Source of the DNA: Nostocaceae cyanobacterium | GTDB taxonomy: Bacteria > Cyanobacteriota > Cyanobacteriia > Cyanobacteriales > Nostocaceae | DNA: 55,923 nt | Assembly (NCBI GenBank): GCA_030065825.1 | Contig: JASJCY010000012.1 | Coordinates: 1-55,923, forward strand | Direction: 5' to 3' | Shown here: piece after piece, positions 27,464 through 37,555 of the stretch | How positions within the stretch are numbered: position 1 is the first letter of the stretch | Layout: the number at the start of each line of letters is the position of its first letter | Notes under the pieces: generated by a model | What the model was told of the DNA's origin: nothing | Database searches by the model: none | Seen by the model: only the letters and a program-made list of their open reading frames with translations | Position numbers and translations under genes: made by a program

Positions 27464-30400
27464 ATGGCTAATACTGAGTTAAAAGGATTTGCATCATTAT
27501 CTGCTGATACTTTTGCAGAAGGACCCCAATCTGGTAATGATAATGGCAATGGTGAACCCATTTCTGCTAATGGACGCACAGGTCCTTTTGAGGGACAACC
27601 TGTACAGGGTTTTAGCGGAGTACAATTTGCTCCCGGTGGAGGTGGATCTTACTGGTTTTTATCTGATAATGGCTTTGGTAATCAGCGCAATAGTGGTGAT
27701 TATTTATTGCGACTCTATCAAGTCAAACCAGATTTTAAGACAAATACTGATGGAGATGGAACTGTTGAAGTAGAAGGATTTGTCCAACTTTCCGATCCAG
27801 ATAATAAAATACCTTTTGATATTGTTAATGAGGGTACAACAAACCGCTTATTAACAGGTGGAGATTTTGATATCGAGTCTTTTGTAATTGATGGTAATGG
27901 GGATATTTGGGTAGGGGATGAATTTGGACCCTATATACTGCATTTCGATTCTACAGGTAAACTCAAAGAAGCACCGATTCCCACTCCGAATATTCCTCAA
28001 CTTAATACTCTCAATGGAGAATCTCCGATTGTAATTGGTCATCGGGGTGCAAGTGGTGAACGTCCAGAGCATACTTTAGCAGCTTATAAGTTAGCTATTG
28101 AACAGGGTACAGATTTTATTGAGCCTGATTTGGTTGCAACTAAAGATGGTATCCTAGTTGCACGTCATGAAAATGAAATCTCTAGAACCACTGACGTTGC
28201 AGAACGTCCAGAGTTTGCAGACCGTCAAACTACTAAAATTATCGACGGTAAGGAAGTTACAGGTTGGTTTACGGAAGATTTTACCCTCACAGAACTTAAA
28301 ACCCTCAACGCTAGAGAACGTTTACCACAATTACGTTCAACTGAGTTTGATAATGATGGACTCAAGATTCCTACCCTGTCAGAAATTATAGACTTAGTTA
28401 AACAGGTAGAGGCTGAAACCGGAAAGAAAATCGGTATTTATCCGGAAACTAAACACCCGACTTTCTTTGCTAGTGAGGGTATTGGGTTAGATGGTGAGAA
28501 AATCAATATCAATCTGGGTGAGAAACTGATTGAGACTTTGGTTGCTGAGGAATTTACCGACCCAGAACGCATTTATATTCAATCCTTTGAGGTTGGTAAT
28601 CTCAAGGAACTCAACGATACTATCATGCCTAATGCGGGGGTAGATATTCCCCTGGTACAGCTAATCGGTGGTGGTGGTTCACCCTATGATTTAGCTGCTA
28701 GTGGTGATACTCGCACCTATGATGATTTAAGCACTCCAGAAGGATTGACAGAAATCGCCACCTATGCAGATGGTATTGGACCTTCTAAACGTCGGATTAT
28801 CCCCGCTACAACTGTAAATGAAAACCGGGACGCTCAGGCAAACGACGTGAATGGGGATGGTAGTATTAGCGATGCAGATAGGGTTTTGGGTGAACCTACT
28901 TCACTGATTGAGGATGCTCATGCTGCTGGATTACTAGTACATCCCTATACTTTACGAGATGAAGGTTTTTATCTAGCTAATGACTACAACGGTAATGCTG
29001 TTAGGGAATACGAACAATTAATCGAATTAGGTGCAGATGGTTTCTTTACCGATTTCCCCCTCACTGGTGACCAAGTCAGGGATGCAATTGTAGGTAGCGA
29101 AGTACGTTCCCCTGACAACCCAGATATTCGTTTTAATACCCTCAATGGTAATCCTCCTCTGGTTATCGGTCACCGGGGAGCTAGTGGTGATTTACCAGAG
29201 CATACTTTAGAAGCATACAAAAGAGCGATCGCTCAGGGTGCAGATTTTATTGAACCTGATTTGGTAATTACCAAAGATGGGGTTCTCATTGCTCGTCACG
29301 AACCCACCCTGGATGATACCACCAATGTGTCAGAAGTGTTTGGGGAGGAGAGAAAATCTACTAAGATTCTGGATGGAGAGGAAATTACCGCTTACTTTGC
29401 AGAGGACTTTACCCTCGCAGAAATTAAGCAATTACGCGCTGTCCAACCCCGTGACTTCCGTAGCGATGAATTTGACGGTCAGTTTGAAATTCCTACCTTA
29501 AAGGAGGTAATCGAACTAGTACAGCAGGTAGAAGCAGAGACTGGGAAGAAGATTGGTATTTATCCAGAAACTAAACACCCCACTTTTTTTGACGAACAAG
29601 GGTTATCTCTGGAAGAACCCCTGATTCAGACTCTGCAATCAACTAATTTTACCGACCCCAACCGTATATTTATCCAGTCCTTTGAAGTTGCCAACCTGAT
29701 TGATTTACAGAATAATCTCCTGCCAGCAGCTGGTTTAGAAAATCTACCTCTGGTACAGCTTTACGGAGATGTAGAGGATGCAGAAATCAATGGTGGTGGT
29801 GGGGGTTTTTCTGTTCCCTATGACATTGTTGCTAACTTTAGCAAACCTGATTTTGATACAGCCACAGCCCGTGCTACTTACGGAGATTTAGTTGATATTG
29901 TCCCAGATTTCGGGGCTGATGTCACGGGTGATGGTATCCCTGACACAACTTACAAAGATTTAACTACCAAAGAAGTCTTTGATTACATTGGTAGTGCTTA
30001 CGCTGAAGGTATCGGTCCCTGGAAAGATAGCTTTTTGCTACGGGAAACTATAAATCCCAAGGTAGATACTAATGGGGATGATGTAGCGGAAATTGGTAGT
30101 CAACTTACCGGAGAAGTCCGTCCTTTTGTAGAATGGGCACATGATGCGGGAATGCAGATTCACCCCTATACCCTACGGGATGAAGAGCGTTATCTGACCC
30201 TAAACCCCGATGGGACTCCCCAAACACCTGAAGATGAATTCCGTCAGTTGATTGAATTGGGAGTTGATGGCTTCTTCACTGATTTCCCGGAAACTGGACG
30301 TATTGTAGTTGACCAGGAAACTCAACTTCCTAATCTTTCCCGTTCTCGCGGTTTCGAGGGAATGGCTTTTAGTCCCGATCGCACCAAAGCATACCCCTTA

Positions 30401-31927
30401 CTGGAAGGTGCTGTAACTGGTGACCCCGATAATGCTCTGAGAATTTATGAATTTGACCTGACAAAGGGTGAATACACCGGTTTAGTAGGTTACTATCCTG
30501 TTGAAGTTTCTAACCATGCTATTGGCGATTTTACCCCCATCAATGACAATGAGTTCCTGGTAATTGAACGGGATGGAAAACAAGGTGAGGAAGCTGCATT
30601 CAAGAAAATCTTTAAAATAGACATCTCCCAGGTAGATGATAACGGTTTTGTTGCCAAAGAAGAAGTAGTTGACCTATTAAACATTAACGACCCCAAGGAC
30701 CTCAATGGAGATGGTAAAACTACCTTTGACTTCCCCTTTGTCACCATCGAAGACGTATTGGTAATTGACTCCAACACAATTCTGGTCGCTAATGATAATA
30801 ATTATCCCTTCTCCCTAGGTCGCGGTCCCGACATCGACAACAACGAAATTATCCTTCTGGAGTTGGAAGAACCCCTAAATTTAGACCCCCGTTTGGTCTC
30901 ACCATTTGTTAGCCTTAGTCTTGCATCCCAAGAAGTATCCGAAAATAACGAAAAATTTACCCTTACCTTTAATCTTAGCAAACCCGCACCTGCTGGTGGC
31001 TTAGAAGTTATTTTCTCAGAGATTGACTCCGATAATGCCTTTGGTGATATTACCTTCCCACCAGAATTAACCAATGCTACCAACTTCCAATCCCTCGACC
31101 CAGTAGGGGAAGAATTAGGGCGATCAGCAATTACAATTGCAGAAGGTGCAACAATTGCTTCCCTGAGTTGGACAACAGTTGCAGATGGTGAAACAGAAGG
31201 GGAAGAAACTACTATTTATACCTTATTGCCCAATCAAGGTTATATAGTTAATACTGATAGTTCAGTCAGTACCCTGACAATCCAAGATACTTCAGTCAGT
31301 AAAGAACCGGGTGAACTAGTATCTGGAAGTGGAGATGATGACCTACTGCTTGCAGGTGTTGATTTTGATGGTGTCGGTGATATCTTATTTACTGCTGCTG
31401 GTGCTGATCAAGTTGACCTTGTTTTGACTGGAGAGACTAGGAATAACCGCGTTAACTTAGGGGATGGCGATGATACCATCTATGTTAGCAAAGGCGATCG
31501 CGCTTTTGGTGGTGCAGGTGATGACATCTTTGATGCTACCGATGGACAAGGTGGTAACCGCATGTCTGGTGGGGATGGTAATGATACATTCTTCCTCGGT
31601 AGTGGCAATCGCGCTTTTGGTGGTGATGGTGAAGACAAGTTCTTTGTTCAATCCGGTGGTGATAATCTCCTCTCTGGTGGTGGAGATGCTGACCAATTCT
31701 GGATTGTGAGTACAGAAATCCCCTCAACAGCTAATACCATTCTTGACTTTGAGGTAGGTATTGATGTTATCGGTATTCTCGGTGCTGCCAGTTTGGGGAT
31801 TGCTGCTGATACTTTGGTATTAAATGAAGTAGACGGTAACACTAAAATTGGCTTTGGTAGTGAAACTCTGGCTATCCTCCGTGGTGTGACAGATGTAGAT
31901 GTAAACGCAAGCTTTGTTTTTGCCTAA
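27464..31927 (+). CDS. Secreted phytase/esterase-like protein with two GDPD domains and RTX-like tail
   Basis: This 1487-residue protein has several domains. Residues 1-180 are the first half of an esterase-like/phytase beta-propeller ([47 protein letters not shown]). Two complete glycerophosphodiesterase domains follow, about 188-550 and 565-945, each with GHRGASG, PEHT, IEPDL, and RHE catalytic or metal residues. Residues about 946-1140 ([30 protein letters not shown]-like) complete the interrupted phytase-like fold. A Calx-beta-like domain is at 1143-1275, then GGxGxD calcium-binding repeats and a C-terminal domain (1285-1487) shared with the next giant gene. No N-terminal signal peptide is seen; export by a type I system through the C-terminus is likely. 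EF-hand-like [12 protein letters not shown] lies in GDPD-1. A Pho-box-like site upstream suggests phosphate-starvation control. Confidence 0.88.
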   Translation: MANTELKGFASLSADTFAEGPQSGNDNGNGEPISANGRTGPFEGQPVQGFSGVQFAPGGGGSYWFLSDNGFGNQRNSGDYLLRLYQVKPDFKTNTDGDGTVEVEGFVQLSDPDNKIPFDIVNEGTTNRLLTGGDFDIESFVIDGNGDIWVGDEFGPYILHFDSTGKLKEAPIPTPNIPQLNTLNGESPIVIGHRGASGERPEHTLAAYKLAIEQGTDFIEPDLVATKDGILVARHENEISRTTDVAERPEFADRQTTKIIDGKEVTGWFTEDFTLTELKTLNARERLPQLRSTEFDNDGLKIPTLSEIIDLVKQVEAETGKKIGIYPETKHPTFFASEGIGLDGEKININLGEKLIETLVAEEFTDPERIYIQSFEVGNLKELNDTIMPNAGVDIPLVQLIGGGGSPYDLAASGDTRTYDDLSTPEGLTEIATYADGIGPSKRRIIPATTVNENRDAQANDVNGDGSISDADRVLGEPTSLIEDAHAAGLLVHPYTLRDEGFYLANDYNGNAVREYEQLIELGADGFFTDFPLTGDQVRDAIVGSEVRSPDNPDIRFNTLNGNPPLVIGHRGASGDLPEHTLEAYKRAIAQGADFIEPDLVITKDGVLIARHEPTLDDTTNVSEVFGEERKSTKILDGEEITAYFAEDFTLAEIKQLRAVQPRDFRSDEFDGQFEIPTLKEVIELVQQVEAETGKKIGIYPETKHPTFFDEQGLSLEEPLIQTLQSTNFTDPNRIFIQSFEVANLIDLQNNLLPAAGLENLPLVQLYGDVEDAEINGGGGGFSVPYDIVANFSKPDFDTATARATYGDLVDIVPDFGADVTGDGIPDTTYKDLTTKEVFDYIGSAYAEGIGPWKDSFLLRETINPKVDTNGDDVAEIGSQLTGEVRPFVEWAHDAGMQIHPYTLRDEERYLTLNPDGTPQTPEDEFRQLIELGVDGFFTDFPETGRIVVDQETQLPNLSRSRGFEGMAFSPDRTKAYPLLEGAVTGDPDNALRIYEFDLTKGEYTGLVGYYPVEVSNHAIGDFTPINDNEFLVIERDGKQGEEAAFKKIFKIDISQVDDNGFVAKEEVVDLLNINDPKDLNGDGKTTFDFPFVTIEDVLVIDSNTILVANDNNYPFSLGRGPDIDNNEIILLELEEPLNLDPRLVSPFVSLSLASQEVSENNEKFTLTFNLSKPAPAGGLEVIFSEIDSDNAFGDITFPPELTNATNFQSLDPVGEELGRSAITIAEGATIASLSWTTVADGETEGEETTIYTLLPNQGYIVNTDSSVSTLTIQDTSVSKEPGELVSGSGDDDLLLAGVDFDGVGDILFTAAGADQVDLVLTGETRNNRVNLGDGDDTIYVSKGDRAFGGAGDDIFDATDGQGGNRMSGGDGNDTFFLGSGNRAFGGDGEDKFFVQSGGDNLLSGGGDADQFWIVSTEIPSTANTILDFEVGIDVIGILGAASLGIAADTLVLNEVDGNTKIGFGSETLAILRGVTDVDVNASFVFA

Positions 31928-31978
31928 TTTTGCGAATTGATTTCTTGTAGTTGTTGTTAATCAAAAGCTAGGAAATAA

Positions 31979-32100
31979 GGCTCCCTTGCTCTTTACAAGG
32001 TTTTACCTTGTAATGGATTTTAGGGAGGCTCTGCCTCCAGAATTTATGGGAGGCAGAGCCTCCCTAAAATGCGTTTCCAGGCTGAGCCTGGAAACGAGTT
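31979..32100. repeat. Palindromic repeat insertion splitting a terminator region
   Basis: GGGAGGCTCTGCCTCC, GGGAGGCAGAGCCTCCC and CGTTTCCAGGCTGAGCCTGG plus an accompanying short stretch lie between two near-direct repeats, CAAAAGCTAGGA (about 31960) and CAAAATCTAGGA (about 32156). Comparison with the intact 3' flank of the second giant gene suggests that this block was inserted there. Confidence 0.6.
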
Positions 32101-32154
32101 CGTGCAAGAGGAAAGCGCTTAACAAGCGTGCTATTCGACTACAATCATAAGGCA

Positions 32155-32203
32155 CCAAAATCTAGGAGAAAAGCTATTGTTTTGATAAGCTTATTCCTAT
32201 AAG
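32155..32203 (+). terminator. Terminator hairpin of the first giant gene, displaced
   Basis: CTAGGAGAAAAGCTATTG...GATAAGCTTATTCCTATAAG can fold and is followed later by TTTTATTTTT. It is homologous to the terminator at 36686-36735 after the second giant gene, but is displaced by about 180 bp of repeats. The following 32204-32512 region holds AT-rich sequence with an inverted repeat (TAGGGTGCGTTACA...AACACACCCTA) and no gene. Confidence 0.5.
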
Positions 32204-32512
32204 AATCCGGTTTTATTTTTCAATAAAATTAGGTATCTTTAGTATCTGTAGGGTGCGTTACATTTTACGATAACACACCCTACTTTTTTCAAAAATAAAA
32301 TAGTAATCCTATAGTATTTCACCACATTAATTTTGCCGGGTGAATCAATTTATAGACTTATCCTCTCCTTCTGTGAACTCTTTGTTCTCTGTGCCTGGAG
32401 TGGTTTTTTAATCCATCAAAATTAATTGCATAGACTACTAATTTTTGATTATTTAATCCCAACAATAAACAGCAAATATAATCAGCTTTATTTAACTAAA
32501 AAATAATTGAAT

Positions 32513-32542
32513 ATTAACTTTTTCTTAACTTGCGGATGAGAT
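32513..32542 (+). promoter_or_regulatory. Pho-box-like PhoB operator
   Basis: Three 8-bp repeats spaced by 3 bp: ATTAACTT (32513-32520), CTTAACTT (32524-32531), GATGAGAT (32535-32542). The layout, including the divergent xATGAGAx third unit, matches the site at 27086. It is about 400 bp upstream of the 5'-nucleotidase/nucleoside hydrolase gene. The leader in between contains an AAACCGGGTTT repeat element (about 32755-32826). Confidence 0.65.
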
Positions 32543-32754
32543 ACATACATATTATAATTTGTACAAATGTATACATTAATTAAGAGGTTGTTTGCAAAGT
32601 CTAAAGCTTGACGAAAAATACTCTCTGTGAAATCTCTCTCCTAGTAGGAAAGAGGTTAGGAATTAGGTTCTTAAGATTGTGATTTAAAGATAATACTTTT
32701 TCAACATCCTCTAAGAGGGTGTTTATAAAATAAATAGAAAACTCCCGTGAGGGT

Positions 32755-32826
32755 CTAGAAACCGGGTTTATGAAGGCATAGATACTCAAGTTTTGGGTTC
32801 TCCACCTATAGAAACCCGGTTTCTGA
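32755..32826. repeat. AAACCGGGTTT inverted-repeat element in leader
   Basis: GAAACCGGGTTTATGA and AGAAACCCGGTTTCTGA enclose about 40 bp. It lies between the Pho-box-like site and the start codon of the second giant gene. Confidence 0.6.
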
Positions 32827-32917
32827 AAGGGTTAAATACTCAGGATAAAAAAGAGTGAGAAAAAGTAATTTTTAGTCTCTATACCTTGGCTTATTTTTTT
32901 TGATTGAGGATATTTTG

Positions 32918-35900
32918 ATGACTGATTTTAGACTGCAAATTCTCCATACATCAGATTTAGAAGGTGGTGTAGATGCTATTGGTGATGCACCGAATTTTGC
33001 TGCTATTGTTGACAACTTAGAAGAATCGGTTGACAATACCATTATCCTCTCTGCTGGCGATAATTTCCTCTCCGGACCATTTTTTAATGCCGCAGGTGAT
33101 CGCGCAACTTTCCGCGATAGTGGTTTGTTTAACGATATTTACAACCAACTATTCGGTCTGCCTAATGATAGGGTAAATGATACCTATGGTGGTTTAACCG
33201 AAGGTGGAGGTCGTGTCGATATCTCCATTATGAACATCATCGGTTTTGATGCTTCTGCCATTGGCAACCACGAATTTGACTTGGGTTCTGACACTTTTGA
33301 GGGTATCATTGAGCCAGATTTCCGAGATGCAGGGTTAGGAGATGACCGATGGGTAGGTACTGGTTTCCCCTATCTGTCTGCTAATTTGGATTTCTCTGCA
33401 GACAGCGATCTGTTTAACTTGTTTACTGAGGAAATTCTCCCCAACACAGCTTTTCAAACAAGTCCAGTTGAATCCTTGGCTGGAACCACGACCCCAAAAA
33501 TTGCCCCAGCTACTATTATTGAAGAGGGTGGGGAAAAAATTGGTGTGGTTGGTGCTACCACTCAATTATTAGAAAGCATTTCCTCCCCCACAGGTACAAC
33601 CGTGCAGGGAACCAAGTCAAATGATATGGATGCCTTAGCTGCTATTTTACAGCCTGTCGTGGATAAACTCAAAGCTGAAGGTATCAACAAAATTATTCTA
33701 GTTTCTCACCTCCAGCAAATCTCCTTGGAACAGGAACTAATTACCAAACTGAGTGGGGTAGATGTAGTCGTAGCTGGTGGTTCTGATACTATTCTTGCCA
33801 ATGATGATAGCTTGCGTCCCCAAGATACCCCTGCAAATACCTATCCTATTGTTACCACCAACGCAGATGGCGATCCAGCAGTCATTGTTAGCACCGATGG
33901 TGAGTATTCCTATGTCGGAAGATTGGTAGTTGACTTTGATGCTAACGGTATCCTAGTTAATGCTAACGGTACTCCCCTGGATAATGTTAATGACTTAGAT
34001 TTAACAATTAACCGTCCAATTGCAACCATAGATGAAGAAGTAACTGCACTATGGGGTAGTACAGATGCAGCATTTGCAGAAGGTACAAAAGGTAACCAAG
34101 TCAAGCAACTAACCGATGCTGTAGAAGAACTTGTTGCTACTCAAGATGGTAATGTTTTTGGTCAGACAGAGGTATTTATTGAAGGTCGTCGAGAACAGGT
34201 CAGAACCGAAGAAACCACTTTAGGTAACCTATCTGCGGATGCTAACCTAGCATTTGCTCAAACATTAGATTCTACCGTACAAGTTTCCCTGAAAAATGGT
34301 GGTGGTATCCGCGCTGCTATTGGTGAAGTAGACGCAGACGGAACCCTGCTTCCTCCCCAAGATAACCCCATTTCTGGTAAGCAAACAGGGGAAATTTCCC
34401 AACTGGATATTGTTAATACCCTGCGCTTCAATAATGGCTTGTCTCTATTAACTGTAACTGCCCAAGAATTCGAGCAAATTATTGAGTATGGTGTAGCTGC
34501 AACCGCTGATGGTGCAACTCCCGGACAATTTCCCCAGGTTAGCGGTATCAACTTTAGCTTTGACCCCAGCTTACAACCCATTGTCTTCCAACGGGATGCT
34601 GATGGTAACGTCACTGGAGTAGAAACCGATGGCGATCGCATCCGTAGTTTAGCAATTGTGGATGATAATGGGGAAATCCTGGATGTAATTGTGGAAAATG
34701 GGGAATTGGTAGGGGATGCAAACCGTCCCATCCGCTTAGTTACCCTAGACTTCCTTGCAGGTGGTGGAGATAATTATCCCTTCCCCGAATTTGGGGAGAA
34801 TCGCGTTGATTTAACCCAACCTAATGATGCTCCCAGAACCGGTAATGCAACCTTTGCTGCGGATGGTTCCGAACAGGATGCATTAGCTGAATTCTTAGTT
34901 GAGAACTTCCCTGTGGATGGTAATATATCTTTCAATGCGGTGGAAACATCCCCAGAGTCAGATACCAGAATTCAAAACCTCAGCTTCCGGGAAGACATGG
35001 TTTTAGACAATCAAACTACACCTACAGCCACACCTTTAATTTTTGATGACGATGGTAGTCAGGATGGGATGACAGCTCTAGCCTTTATGCTAGCAAATCC
35101 CAAGTTTGATATCCAGGCAATTACCATTGCTCAAGGTATTGCTCGTCCGGAAATCTTCGACGATAATTTAGCAAGAATGCTGGGAAGATTGGGTCGAACT
35201 GACATTCCTATCGGTGTTGGTAGACCCGATCCATTGGCAGGAAATAATGTCTTTCCAGATTTTATTCGGGATGGGTCAGATACTTTCTGGGCACCTTTTG
35301 TGACACTACCAGAAGAGACTCCAGCAATTGAAACTAGAAATGCAGCAGAACTGATTGTTGAAAAGGTCAACCAATCCCCCGAACCCGTAGCAATTTTAGC
35401 AACAGGTCCCCTAACTAATATTGCAGAAGCATTACGACTCGATCCTTCCATTATTGACAATATTTCTGTTGTGCAAATCATGGGAGGGGCAGTTTTCGTT
35501 CCCGGAAATCTGCCTATACTCCCCGATCCACCCTTTGCAACCAACGAAGTAGCTGAATTCAATATCTGGATCGATCCCGTTGCAGCGCAAGAAGTTTTTG
35601 CAGCTGGAGAACAGGGACTGAACATTCAACTCACCCCCCTCGATGCAACCAACAAGATTGAATTCGATCGCCAGGATTTGCAAGCATGGTTAGCAACAAG
35701 GACACCCGAAAGTGAAATCGCTGCAGAATTTCTAGATTTTGCTCTCACCGTTATTGAAAGCGAAAATGACCCCAATCCAGTTTGGGATTTAGTTGCAGCA
35801 ATCAACCTCAGCGAACCAGATTTTGATGCTGAAACCCCTTTACACATTCAAGTCGATACAGAATCAGATCCAGGAGATACCCAAGGACAAACCGTTGCTG

Positions 35901-36649
35901 TTCCTGATTTACCCCCAAATGTTCTTGTATCACTAAATCCTAGCTTTGACAACATTGACTTTGATGCTAGTGAAATTTTCTTAGCCACCTCCACAGAAAC
36001 AGGAGATCAACCAGCAACTTTTGAAACTCTTGTATCGGGTACTCCTGGTGAAGATATTTTAGTAGCAGGTAATCAACCAGATTTTGATGGCTTCAAAGAT
36101 ACTATCTTTGCAGGAGCAGACAACGATATAATCGAACTTAACATATTTTCATCCTTCGCTGGTCGCAACCGCGTTAATGCTGGTAGTGGTGATGACGAAA
36201 TATTTGTTAGCAAAGGCGATCGCGTTTTTGGTGGTGCTGGTAATGACGAGTTTGATGCTACCGATAGTCAAGGTGGTAATCGCATGTCCGGTGGTCCTGG
36301 TGATGATACATTCTTCCTAGGTAGTAATGACCGCGCTTTGGGTAGAGATGGTGATGACATTTTCTACGTCCAATCCGGTGGTGATAATCTCCTCTCTGGT
36401 GGTGCTGGTGCTGACCAATTCTGGATTGTCAGTGGAGAAATCCCCTCAGCAACTAACACCATTCTTGACTTTGAAGAAGGTGTGGATGTTATCGGTATCC
36501 TCGGTGCTGCTAGTTTGGGCATCACTGCTGATACCTTAAATCTCAATGAAGTCAGTGGTAATACTGAAATTGGCTTCGGTGGTCAAACTCTAGCTATCCT
36601 CAACGGTGTTACTGGTTTGGATGTAAACACTAGCGTTGTTTTTGCCTAA
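32918..36649 (+). CDS. Secreted 5'-nucleotidase fused to nucleoside hydrolase, RTX-like tail
   Basis: The protein is 1243 residues from ATG 32918 (GAGGA at 32904-32908 favours it over TTG 32900). Residues about 5-380 are a 5'-nucleotidase metallophosphatase (LQILHTSDLEGG, ILSAGDNFLSGPFF, AIGNHEFDLGSDTF, ILVSHLQQ). Residues about 400-680 are the 5'-nucleotidase C-terminal substrate domain (LKNGGGIRAAIGE, GGGDNYPFPEFGEN). Residues about 700-1020 form a nucleoside hydrolase (PLIFDDDGSQDGMTALAFML, AILATGPLTNIAEAL, IMGGAVFVPGN). The last ~200 residues are calcium-binding repeats and the C-terminal domain shared with the gene at 27464. The usual metal motifs D-x-H and G-H-(S/T)-H read SDLEGG and GGSDT, so metal use or activity may differ. 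The fusion would convert nucleotides to phosphate, pentose and free base outside the cell. Confidence 0.87.
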   Translation: MTDFRLQILHTSDLEGGVDAIGDAPNFAAIVDNLEESVDNTIILSAGDNFLSGPFFNAAGDRATFRDSGLFNDIYNQLFGLPNDRVNDTYGGLTEGGGRVDISIMNIIGFDASAIGNHEFDLGSDTFEGIIEPDFRDAGLGDDRWVGTGFPYLSANLDFSADSDLFNLFTEEILPNTAFQTSPVESLAGTTTPKIAPATIIEEGGEKIGVVGATTQLLESISSPTGTTVQGTKSNDMDALAAILQPVVDKLKAEGINKIILVSHLQQISLEQELITKLSGVDVVVAGGSDTILANDDSLRPQDTPANTYPIVTTNADGDPAVIVSTDGEYSYVGRLVVDFDANGILVNANGTPLDNVNDLDLTINRPIATIDEEVTALWGSTDAAFAEGTKGNQVKQLTDAVEELVATQDGNVFGQTEVFIEGRREQVRTEETTLGNLSADANLAFAQTLDSTVQVSLKNGGGIRAAIGEVDADGTLLPPQDNPISGKQTGEISQLDIVNTLRFNNGLSLLTVTAQEFEQIIEYGVAATADGATPGQFPQVSGINFSFDPSLQPIVFQRDADGNVTGVETDGDRIRSLAIVDDNGEILDVIVENGELVGDANRPIRLVTLDFLAGGGDNYPFPEFGENRVDLTQPNDAPRTGNATFAADGSEQDALAEFLVENFPVDGNISFNAVETSPESDTRIQNLSFREDMVLDNQTTPTATPLIFDDDGSQDGMTALAFMLANPKFDIQAITIAQGIARPEIFDDNLARMLGRLGRTDIPIGVGRPDPLAGNNVFPDFIRDGSDTFWAPFVTLPEETPAIETRNAAELIVEKVNQSPEPVAILATGPLTNIAEALRLDPSIIDNISVVQIMGGAVFVPGNLPILPDPPFATNEVAEFNIWIDPVAAQEVFAAGEQGLNIQLTPLDATNKIEFDRQDLQAWLATRTPESEIAAEFLDFALTVIESENDPNPVWDLVAAINLSEPDFDAETPLHIQVDTESDPGDTQGQTVAVPDLPPNVLVSLNPSFDNIDFDASEIFLATSTETGDQPATFETLVSGTPGEDILVAGNQPDFDGFKDTIFAGADNDIIELNIFSSFAGRNRVNAGSGDDEIFVSKGDRVFGGAGNDEFDATDSQGGNRMSGGPGDDTFFLGSNDRALGRDGDDIFYVQSGGDNLLSGGAGADQFWIVSGEIPSATNTILDFEEGVDVIGILGAASLGITADTLNLNEVSGNTEIGFGGQTLAILNGVTGLDVNTSVVFA

Positions 36650-36685
36650 TTTTGCTAATTGATTTCTTGTAATTGTTTTTAATCA

Positions 36686-36735
36686 AAAACTAGGAGAAAA
36701 GGTTAATGTTTTGATAGCCTTAATCCTAGTTTTTT
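36686..36735 (+). terminator. Rho-independent-like terminator
   Basis: AAACTAGGA (36687-36695) pairs with TCCTAGTTT (36724-36732), the stem is extended by AAGG/CCTT, and a TTTTTTATTG run follows. It closes the 5'-nucleotidase/nucleoside hydrolase transcript. Confidence 0.65.
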
Positions 36736-36797
36736 ATTGTTTAAGATCAACAATAAAGATACAGTAATTTGGTAAGTAAATGGCGTACAAAGATAAA

Positions 36798-36932
36798 TAT
36801 AGCAAATTTCACTCTTTGTCAAATACACTCCTGTGGGATGGAGAGCAGCGCGTTGCTTTTCCAAAGTTGTAGTGACTGCGGGACATCCTTGCCCGTCCTA
36901 ATTTCACTAATTAGCTTTGTATTGCGCTATAT
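36798..36932. repeat. Diverged family A-like element
   Basis: ATATAGCAAATTTCACTC at the left and TTTGTATTGCGCTATATATT at the right are inverted ends. The interior has GCGGGACATCCTTGCCCGTCC and GCGTTGCTTTTCCAAA, sequences also found near 40585 and 47905. Confidence 0.5.
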
Positions 36933-36933
36933 A

Positions 36934-37380
36934 TTACTTTTTACAGTGTTTTTGCAGAAGAGCTGTAGCTAGTTCAAAACTATTTGGCTGAGTTTGTACT
37001 GCATACGCTTCTCTTTCCAAATCTTGCCTGTGGATATTAGTATACCTTAAAAAAAGTCGTCGAGCAGCTTGTATGGGTTGAATCTTTAAACCCAATGTTT
37101 TCATTTTCCCTTTTCCCGCACATAATTGCGCTGCATGAACAGATTCATGAACTAGAGTTGGATTAGCAATTTGTAAATCAAAAACTACTGGATTAATCCA
37201 TATTTTTTTGTCAGCTACTTTTAATAGACCATAGGTTCCCCGCTTCGGTGGTAAATCAATTATGACCTCAAACCCATATTTTTCTAATTTATTCTTCAAC
37301 TCTAAAAATTGTTGGGGTGGTTTCTGGACTTGAGCAATTAGTAATGAAGAATAAAGAATTGCTATTTCTAACATTGACAA
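36934..37380 (-). CDS. Small HExxH metalloprotease-like protein
   Basis: This 148-residue protein carries LVHESVHAAQ, a zincin-type HExxH motif (H78, E79, H82). About 40 residues downstream are E122/E124 in DLEREAYAVQ, a plausible third zinc ligand as in gluzincins. The preceding WINPVVFDLQ and GTYGLLKVADKKIW resemble a beta-sheet edge of minimal metallopeptidases. The N-terminal MSMLEIAILYSSLLIAQ may be a short signal or anchor. Peptidase activity is inferred only from the motif. A 35-codon frame lies directly upstream on the same strand. Confidence 0.65.
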   Translation of the reverse strand: MSMLEIAILYSSLLIAQVQKPPQQFLELKNKLEKYGFEVIIDLPPKRGTYGLLKVADKKIWINPVVFDLQIANPTLVHESVHAAQLCAGKGKMKTLGLKIQPIQAARRLFLRYTNIHRQDLEREAYAVQTQPNSFELATALLQKHCKK

Positions 37381-37422
37381 CTTGTATAAATTTAATTCTA
37401 ATTATATAAAATCTCAAAACCT

Positions 37423-37530
37423 CTAAAAGGTTCCTAGCAGTGGTAATACCTTTTTCTTCAGTAACTCTACCAAAGCTGGCTCCATATACTCATATTTAGT
37501 TTTAATGCCAAGCAACATATATTCAGACAT
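37423..37530 (-). CDS. Possible 35-residue leader or small protein
   Basis: MSEYMLLGIKTKYEYMEPAL is followed by VELLKKKVLPLLGTF and TAG. TTGAGGTAGG lies eight bases before the ATG, a good ribosome binding site. It ends 43 bp before the HExxH protein start. It could be a small protein, the start of a truncated gene, or a remnant; no family recognised. Confidence 0.35.
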   Translation of the reverse strand: MSEYMLLGIKTKYEYMEPALVELLKKKVLPLLGTF

Positions 37531-37555
37531 CGACCTACCTCAATATTGAATTTAT

